From Arctopsyche grandis (lineage: Eukaryota > Arthropoda > Insecta > Trichoptera > Hydropsychidae), in assembly GCF_051622035.1 (NCBI RefSeq), contig NC_135358.1:1242501-1306500 (forward strand): a stretch of DNA of 64,000 bases. Direction: 5' to 3'. Positions 27,701 to 36,700 of the stretch are shown one piece after another. Numbering within the stretch: position 1 is the first letter of the stretch; every line of letters begins with the position of its first letter. Under the pieces are notes generated by a model. That model was not told the DNA's origin, did not search any database, and saw only the letters and a list, made by a program, of their open reading frames with translations. The position numbers were made by a program, and so were the translations under genes.

Positions 27701-30700
27701 GCGGAGGGCGAGACGGGGGCCGCAGTGTACCTGACGTACGACCGACTTGGGTCCGCTTCGCGCTGCCCGCAGTTCTTCGACGTATGCTGCCCCGCGCCTG
27801 CGCCCCCCACTGCCAATATTCGCCCCCTTATTCAAGAGGTACCACTGCCCATTGCCCATCATCTCTCCTGTACCGCATATACCATATATATATTATACAC
27901 ACACACCGTCTACTAATAATCACTTGCTCCTCTGTTTATATATCAAATATTCCAAATGCATATTCTTTTCTGCATTTTCACATACGAGTGTCGTTTTTTA
28001 AGTAAAAATCGTTCGCATATACATATTATACACACATAAGTTTTTGATAAAGCAAGTTGATGCTTCAGAATAAACCCTAGTCTGGAATGTGTCTGTAAAC
28101 TGAGTCGGTTAGCTCTTGAGTCTCTCAAATGCTATTTTTCAATAGCATTTCATTTACCTCGTCGATCGTCAATTCTGCCGATTAATTATCTGTTCAAAAC
28201 TGTTTGCAAAAGTTTCAATGTGAGATATTAAACAATCCTCCATCTTTTCCTGAAGTTAAATGTATTTTTGAACATGCAAACTGATGACGAGGTCCACCAA
28301 ACGGCCACCGACTGGTTTAAAGAACAGGTGGCAGATTTCTTCGACGAGAGATCGTCTAGCTCATCTCTAGATCTCAAATATGATTGGAGATCAAAGGGAA
28401 TTATTTTGAAAAATTGTATAAGATTTTGAATTACAACAAACTGCTATCAGTTTATGACAAAACGATACTTGCTTATAAAATGACCCTCGTAGATCGTACA
28501 AAACCTAACTCAAGTGATTGCTAGAGTGTGAGCTTTTAATGTGGTTACATAATTGGGAAACCTTAGATATTACAAAGCCCAACAAAAATACTTTGGAAGT
28601 TAGACCTTTTCTTTGACAATTCAAATAATGGCATCAGCATTAGTTTTAGAGGTATGACATACTCACTTTAGATGCTGATTCAACCGATTCAACAATTATT
28701 TTTGACAATATCGATCAAAACAACCACATTACTACTAGCATACAATATAATCAGTCATTTAGCATATAAGAAGCTTATTTTATAAGACTTTTTAGATTGA
28801 GATCTACTGAGCCAGTTTCGCTGAGGGTACCAGTAATCTGCCATCATATAGATATCCCAACTTCCTTGCTGTATTTTTTTTATGTTCTCTTTGCTCTGAC
28901 TTAAATCATCAAAGCTTTATGAAAAGCAATATGTGATTTGAAACTTAATAAAATGAAAGATCCTGTCCTGTACTAAATCAGAATAGTGATACGCCAAGAA
29001 CACTTTTAAGAATTAGGATAAGCACAAGAATAATTTAATATATTTAATGAAGTGAGCCATTTAATGAAGTCTTATCTGGAAACTGTCAAAAATCCCTGCT
29101 TTTAGTTCTTCCCTAATGACATGCATTTTTTTTTTCAAAACCTTCTCAAAATACATAAATGGACATGTAAATATAGCATCAATATTTATCAATAACAGAT
29201 CATGTTATTAGTTTTGATGGAAAACCAATTGAATCAGTATATTATATAAGGTAACTATGCCCCGTCTCCAAAACTATAAATGATGCCATTTTTAGAATAC
29301 ATATCTAAGAGTAGTTTTAACTTATAAGGTACCAAAATGTGTTGGGTAATGTATATGTACATATACCACTGGTCAAGTTTAGATACGCTTTTATGTTTCT
29401 TTGTAAAGTTATATGATTAATAGTGAAACTTTACAGTGAAATGCGAGTGCACCGAAACTTTTGACAAGTGGTGTATGTGTTCGGTGATTGTGTGTGTGCA
29501 ACGTGTTTGGCTTTTCACTGTGCTTTTATTATTTCATATTTGCCTGACTGTTTTGATAGCCACCATTGTTGCTTGGCAAATCACAGGATGCAACTTTTCC
29601 GTTCGACGTATGTGTGTGTGTGTATATGTCTTCTAACAACCAATTGTGCAGAGTTTTCGTTTATTTCAGTGGTATTTAGTTCAGTTGGTGTTCATTTTCA
29701 GAGGTGACCAAACTGTGGAATTTGTACATTTCTAAGTTTAGTATAAAATAAATGGTTGTGGCTATTTGCAAGAACTATATCTGCAAATTATTGGCTATTT
29801 GCAGGTACTATATCTGAGAATTATTGGCTATTTGCAGGTACTATATCTGCGACAGGCGCAAAGCCTTCTGCGCATGCGCGTGAACTGTCACTGTCAGCGT
29901 GTTAACTGTTAAAATTTTGTTTTAAGCCTCTTAAAATTTAGTTCGAACTCGCAAAGTGACGTAGAGTAAAACATATAATCCAAATTAGTTAATATTATTA
30001 ATTGTTAGAAAATTATTATCATATACAACGTATAATACATACATACAAGTACAAGCCGCCAACTAGCTAAATGATATAAATCTATTATAATAACGTGCTA
30101 AATTTATTTGCCTCATGTATAATGAACGAGTGATTAAACAAGTCTAGCATACATTAAATGTAAGAAATTATAATCGGATTATAAGTTCACGCGCATGCGC
30201 AGAAGGCTTTGCGCCTGTCGCAGATATAGTACCTGCAAATAGCCAATAATTCGCAGATGTGGTACCTGCAAATAGCCACAACCTATAATAAATTCATGAG
30301 CCTCATATTAAACATTATATTTGTGACTTAGTTCTAAAGGAAGTCTCAAATGGGTGAAAGTTCGTCAAATATTATCTATCCTTGTAATCATAAACGTTCT
30401 TATATGCTTTGTGTCATGTGAAAATGCACATTTGGTAAAGTTAGTGTTTGTTCCATTGAAAAAGAACGAAAAACTCTGTAGTATATGGTATGTGTGATGT
30501 CTGTGCAAGAATCTGTACTACGAATGTTTGTATGTTATAACAAAAATAATAATATTCACAAGCTTTAGAGTTATTGAGGTGTTCACGTTTACTTATTTGC
30601 ATGTTTGTCTATTTTGTTTAATGTTTGCTAATGATCATAATTGGATGTACTTAGATTTAATATATATAACATAGATTTTTTATAGCATGTGATTTTTCTG

Positions 30701-33700
30701 TTATGAATTTCATTCACAGCATTTAATAAAATTTAAATTTCGATTCACGAGCGGAGTACAAATATTAAATTTAATTAAAAATAAATTGTTATATTTGCGT
30801 ACTCTGTTTTTATTTTATTTTTATTTTTCGTTGATCCTTTATGACGAGATTCATATTTTACAAAATCTGAAACATCACATTCATAAAAATGTATCAATGG
30901 AAGTTTTGTTTTATAAATGTATACATATTAAAAAAAAAAAATACAATCGATTGGAATTTGTATAAATACTTTCAGCCCAATTATTTAATTATTAAAAAGT
31001 CATTTTTCTGCAATTGGATTGAAATGTAGATTATATTCTTTCCCATTTTCATTGTTGTTATTATCGTACGAATCATATTTAATAATAATGAAATGTGCAT
31101 GAACCCCTAGTAGATATTTAAAGTTTGAATGTTCTAAATAAATAAAATAATAATAATTATGACAACATTTTAAATTTTACTACAAACTTATCAGTGTTAA
31201 TATGACGGATAAATTGCAATATATTTTTCATGAATAATTATTTAAACGGGGCTTTTTTATTGTATGTATGTGTTTGTATTATATAATACGTGTGCTTTAA
31301 CATGGTTGGATTTGGTTTATTTTTTATTAATATTTTTACTTTTTTAAACCGTCTAAATTTTGTATGAACGCGAATTTTCTTAAAAATTTAACACTGATAA
31401 ATTGAGCATAAAAATTTGATAATTAAAATATTCATAAATTTAATTATTTTACTTTCTTATATGTGTATGAAGAATATATATATATATACATATATATATT
31501 TATATTGAGAATGTGCTAAAAGTTTTTGTTGTTTTTGGGTTTAAAAAGTGTTAAATTATAATTTTTTAGTGTTAAATGTTAATCACTAGAGGTTATGTTT
31601 TCTTGATAAAATATACAAAAATTTCTATTATATTATTTATTTTTGAGTAGAGATAAAATTATTGATCTTTAAAAAATCATGAAGAATTGAAACAATCATT
31701 GTGTGACACAATCTTTCAGTTTCAAAATTGAATTTAGACTTTTGTAAACGTAGCTGAAATTTCACACCAATCTCCCAAATACATTTGTATCTTATATTTA
31801 CGATGTTATGTTCAGCACGAAGCATTAGTGAAGAATTAAGCAGTGGAGGAGGTGCAGGAGGAAGCGCTGGAGGTAGTGCTGGTCCTGCTGGTGGCGGCAC
31901 CACTCCAGATCAATCACCTTCTCCGCGACAACACGAAGAAGGACATCACAAAGGCAGGGAAAAGGAGGATCGAGATGAAGGTTATAAATTAATACTTCTT
32001 CTTTCTCCTCATTCTCAATAGGGTTGGATTCCTAACATTTTAGATTTATTTTACATTTATTTTGGAACACAATTATTATTTTCTTTAAAAAAGCAGTTTG
32101 ATTAACATCACTTCCATTTAAAGATTAATGGATCAATATCTCCGTACTATGTGTTTTATCTTTAAATAGCCAGCAGCATATCTCGGACGTTAAGCTTCTG
32201 CTTAGCGTCGAGAAGGCGCCGGGTTCGATCCCAGGGCCGGGCCTCGAATGAAAAAAATAATTTTTCAGAGTATGCTGTTGGTTAGACCTGGATTTGTGAC
32301 TTCAGGTTGATCGTTTCCTATCAGAGTTTGCCAATTTTCTCTGATTTCATTGTTGAAACGGTGCCCGGAAAAAAAATGGCTAAAATCCCTCCTATACGAT
32401 ATGTCACCTATAATTTGTTATTAATTAATGCGCAATAAATAAGTTTGTGTACAAATTGATAGATGTCTCATTGATTTGCGAGTTTTTCAGTGTCTCATAA
32501 TTCAGCGATTTATATAAAAATGCTGCATTGTAATTTGTAATTGGCCAGGAAGGCGCATTGGGATTTACCTGTAAGGCCTTCCTGGTATATATGTAAAAAA
32601 TAAATAAATAAATAAATTAGCTAAATAGCTAAATAAATAAAATCATATTTTTTTTCGACTGCTCTTAATGATTTTAACAATATTTAATTGTAAACTTGCT
32701 TTTTCCTTTCAGAAGTCATAAAAGTATATGACGGAAACCAATCTTTAAGGCGGCGAATCTTCCGTACTGTGTCGTTAAACCGAGCAGCTAGTGTTGAAGT
32801 TTGTCTACGTGCTGCACTAGCAGCTTTCCACTTGGCAGACCGACGAGCTGCTGCATATCGGCTTACTGATGCCCTTCATCCCGACGAACCACCACTTCAA
32901 GATCCCCATCCACTGCAGCGTCTCACCAGGCGAGACAACAAGAGACCAGCAATTTTTCTACGATTCAGGTATACAATAATTACAAAAGTACAACTTAGAA
33001 CTAAAGTGCTGTTGATCCACTCACACCCATTTAATTTCAGGGATAAGGAAAATATAGATGGATCCGTAAGGGTGTATCCAGGTCGCGTAGCCCTCGGTGG
33101 TTCCGAAGCGACCGAAACTTGCACGGTAGTGCCGGTGGATGGCTCCACCTCAGTTTTCGATCTCGTCGGCGAAGCGTTAAAGAAATTCGGCTTAGGACCC
33201 CCCATTCAACCTGAGGATTATCGATGCTCAGAAATGCTTCTTGATAGAGGAGGTATCGGAATATTTTTCCATTACAATAATTCTTACAATTACATTTTCT
33301 TTTTTGATATTGACTTTTGCGTTTTGAATGTTCCAGTAACGGAAAGGGTTTTAAGTCCAGACGAACGGCCGTGGGAGATTGTCAAACGATTGGGTCGTGA
33401 GAGTATACGACAGGCAGAGCTGATGCGTTTTTGTGTTCAGCCGGCGAAGGATCCTCACGGTCCTCGACTCGCACTGTTCGTTGGAAATCTACCTCCCGGT
33501 TTATCCGAACGCAATTATGACAATATGCTTATGGAATTTCTTGGGAAAGGTATGTTTCATTATTATTCATATGTATATGTATTATAAAAATTTATTTGGT
33601 CATTATTATATTAAACATTTAATACCCACCAGTCAGTATCAAAGTTTTCATATAAAGAATAAATCGATGCGGTGCAAACGATCGACAAGCGCCACGTGTA

Positions 33701-36700
33701 CCTTTCTTTTCAATTTTAACGATTTTCTTTGCGGGTCAATTGAAATTGCCGTACGTAAGGCAGTCCCAGCAACCCCAGTCTAAAAATTTATTAAATATAA
33801 AATTTTGCAACAATTAATAGCATAAAGACGATGAGAATATTTTGAGATTTTTTTCTAACTTGAAAATAATTTTGGTATAAAAAGAGGTTGGTTACCCTAT
33901 TCAAAAAACTATTATATTTTTAATTTTGCAATAATTTATATCACAAAGATATAAATGATTGCAACAGTCGGAGAGCATGGATGCAAACCATCACAGTCTC
34001 CCGCTGTCAAACAACAAGACGCTAAAGACTGTAATCTCCGTTTCCCGTATACGTGTTAAGTTCCGATTCCAAATAACGCAACAGTCGCAACCATCCCCAC
34101 AAACGATAATCTTTAATGTAACAATGTTCCTATTTTTTATTTTAATTCAAATTCAAATGGTCAGCAACTGTAGTAAGCATGGCATTGAAAATGGGTTCTT
34201 AAATTGAAAAAAGTGTCGTCTTTCAAAGCATATTTTGGATGGTAAACGGATTATTGCGCAAATTTCGATCGCGTGCACGACAATCGTTGGCACAAAAATC
34301 GCGAATACGGAATATCTGGCACTCGAGTTCTCGTTAGTACAATATGGAGTTTTTAGGTACCAGATGTTCCTAGATCGAGATTTTAGTGACGTGCGCGAGA
34401 TCGCTTTTTGCGGAATAATCACAGAACCATTTTGGATGTATGATTTTTCTTAAGGCTTTTTATTGTTCATAGGTTATTCTAATAGATTATTCTAATAGTA
34501 CTTTCTGCACAGAGATTATTGGTTGATGGGTCACGAAACCTTATTGGTTTTTGTATGTGGCACTTTTGGTGGTTGACGAGCGCTACTTACCTAATCTCTA
34601 CATTACAATACTAATAACAACAAAAAAAAATGATCGATAGATTGAAAGATGTATTGTGAACATATTTTATGAACAATAAAAAGCGATGCGGTGCAAACGA
34701 TCGACAAGCGCCAGACGGACTGAACCACAGATTAACGACACGTGTACCTTATGCGTGCGCACTGCTCGCACTTACACTAAGCGAAATCTACCCGAAGTTC
34801 CGACATACCTACCATGTATACGTTCTGTGCTCCCGATACTTAAGTTCCAAATTTGCCTTATTTAACTCGCCACAAAGATCCAACTCAATTTTAATAATTA
34901 CCATTTTAATCATTGCATCTGTGCACATCGAAAGGTTACTCGACATCTGATGTGCAATCTATCATTCGTGAAGTCGAGAATTGCGTTTAAAGCAGCCATC
35001 CGGTTAATCTGTGGTTCAGTCTGTCTGGCGCTTGTCGATCGTTTGCACCAAACCCAGAATAAATAGTGAACATGAATAATGAAAAATTTTAAACCAACTT
35101 TATGTATTCATTTGAAAACTATATAACAAATATTTCATTGACCTTCACCACTTGACATGTTTTAAATTATATTTTATTATTATGTTAAAATCGATGATTT
35201 TATGTGATAAAATCTAAATAGTGCTCAAATTTAAAATCAATCATCTCTTTCCAAATACATATGTTTAAATTTTGACCAGATGTATCTCTTGAGTCTTGAA
35301 AATTGAGAAACACTTCTTTATAATTGTATACATGCTTAAAATAACTTAAATTTCATACTTTTTATTAAATAGAAAACAGATTTTCGTCAATTGGACCAAT
35401 CTATTATGAATACGGATCTATGGTAATAACGTATGAAGATGCTAGCCGGGCCATAAAAGCTTTGCTAGCTCTCAGAGAGTCCCGACTCGACGACAAGCAA
35501 CTTTTAGGTATAAAATTCGCTTCTCAATTCTATTACATATATACATATATACTTTGACTTAAATATATGTATATTCAATACTCAAATATAAAATTTTACA
35601 TTTTAGTTTTATTGCTGCCGAGTATTGAGCCATCGATGGTGCCGAGCGGCGTTAAGCCACTTCTTGTTTTCGTGAACGTAAAATCTGGAGGATGTCAAGG
35701 TCTGGAACTGATATCGTCCTTTAGAAAACTGCTCAATCCCTTCCAAGTGTTTGATCTGGACAACGGGGGACCATTACCTGGGTACAAAATGCAACGAATA
35801 ATTCAACAATACAGTTTGTTACTTTGTACTCATCATAATAATTTTCAGGCTGTACGTTTTTCGACACATTAAGGATTATAAAATCCTCGTTTGTGGAGGA
35901 GATGGTACGATAGGGTGGGTTTTGCAATGTCTTGATAACGTCGGTCAAGATAGCGAATGTTCCAGCCCACCTTGTGCAATAGTCCCTCTCGGCACAGGTA
36001 TATTATACTATGTATATTTCAGTCGTTTAGTTGATTAGTTTTGTAGTGCTTGTTTTGTAACTTAGTATTTATTTGTAACAGGTAATGATTTGGCGAGAGT
36101 GTTACGGTGGGGTCCCGGCTACACCGGTGGCGAAGATCCTCTGTCGTTGCTGAGGGACGTCATTGAAGCCGAGGAGATCCGTTTAGATCGTTGGACTGTG
36201 GTCTTCCATCCGGAGGACAAGCCCGATCAAGAGCTTCCGAAACAATTGCCAGGTACTGTTTTTGAAATGTAAATTCACTTGACATCATTCCTTCGAAGAC
36301 CTAATTGCTACAACTTTCAGCTGTAGCCGCCGGATCACAAAGTGAAGATAACTCGCAGATTTTTGTTATGAATAATTATTTTGGCATTGGGATCGATGCA
36401 GATTTATGTCTCGACTTCCACAATGCAAGAGAAGAGAATCCGAATAAATTTAATAGCAGGTATGTATGTGTTTATAAGGAGCTTTGTCTAGTGCAGCGCT
36501 TCCCCATCTCCAAAATCATTTCATTTTTATAAGGCTTGATCTCACTTGCATCCTCTTACAAGCTGTTTAATACTGTTACGTACACCGCCGAGTAAGGGCA
36601 ATCGGATTGGGCCGACTAGCATCCCAGAGACTGTGTGACCGTTATAATTGGTTTCGAGGATTATCGGATAATAATGAGATACCCCCGAATGCACTTAGCG

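Noticed and set aside
32769..33587. A single 272-codon exon
   Set aside because: It reads through two short introns with good GT-AG borders; removing them gives the expected DGK sequence.
33664..34453. The 82-codon frame shared by both composite repeats as a conserved gene
   Set aside because: The identity extends equally across non-coding parts, so it reflects recent duplication, not selection on the frame.
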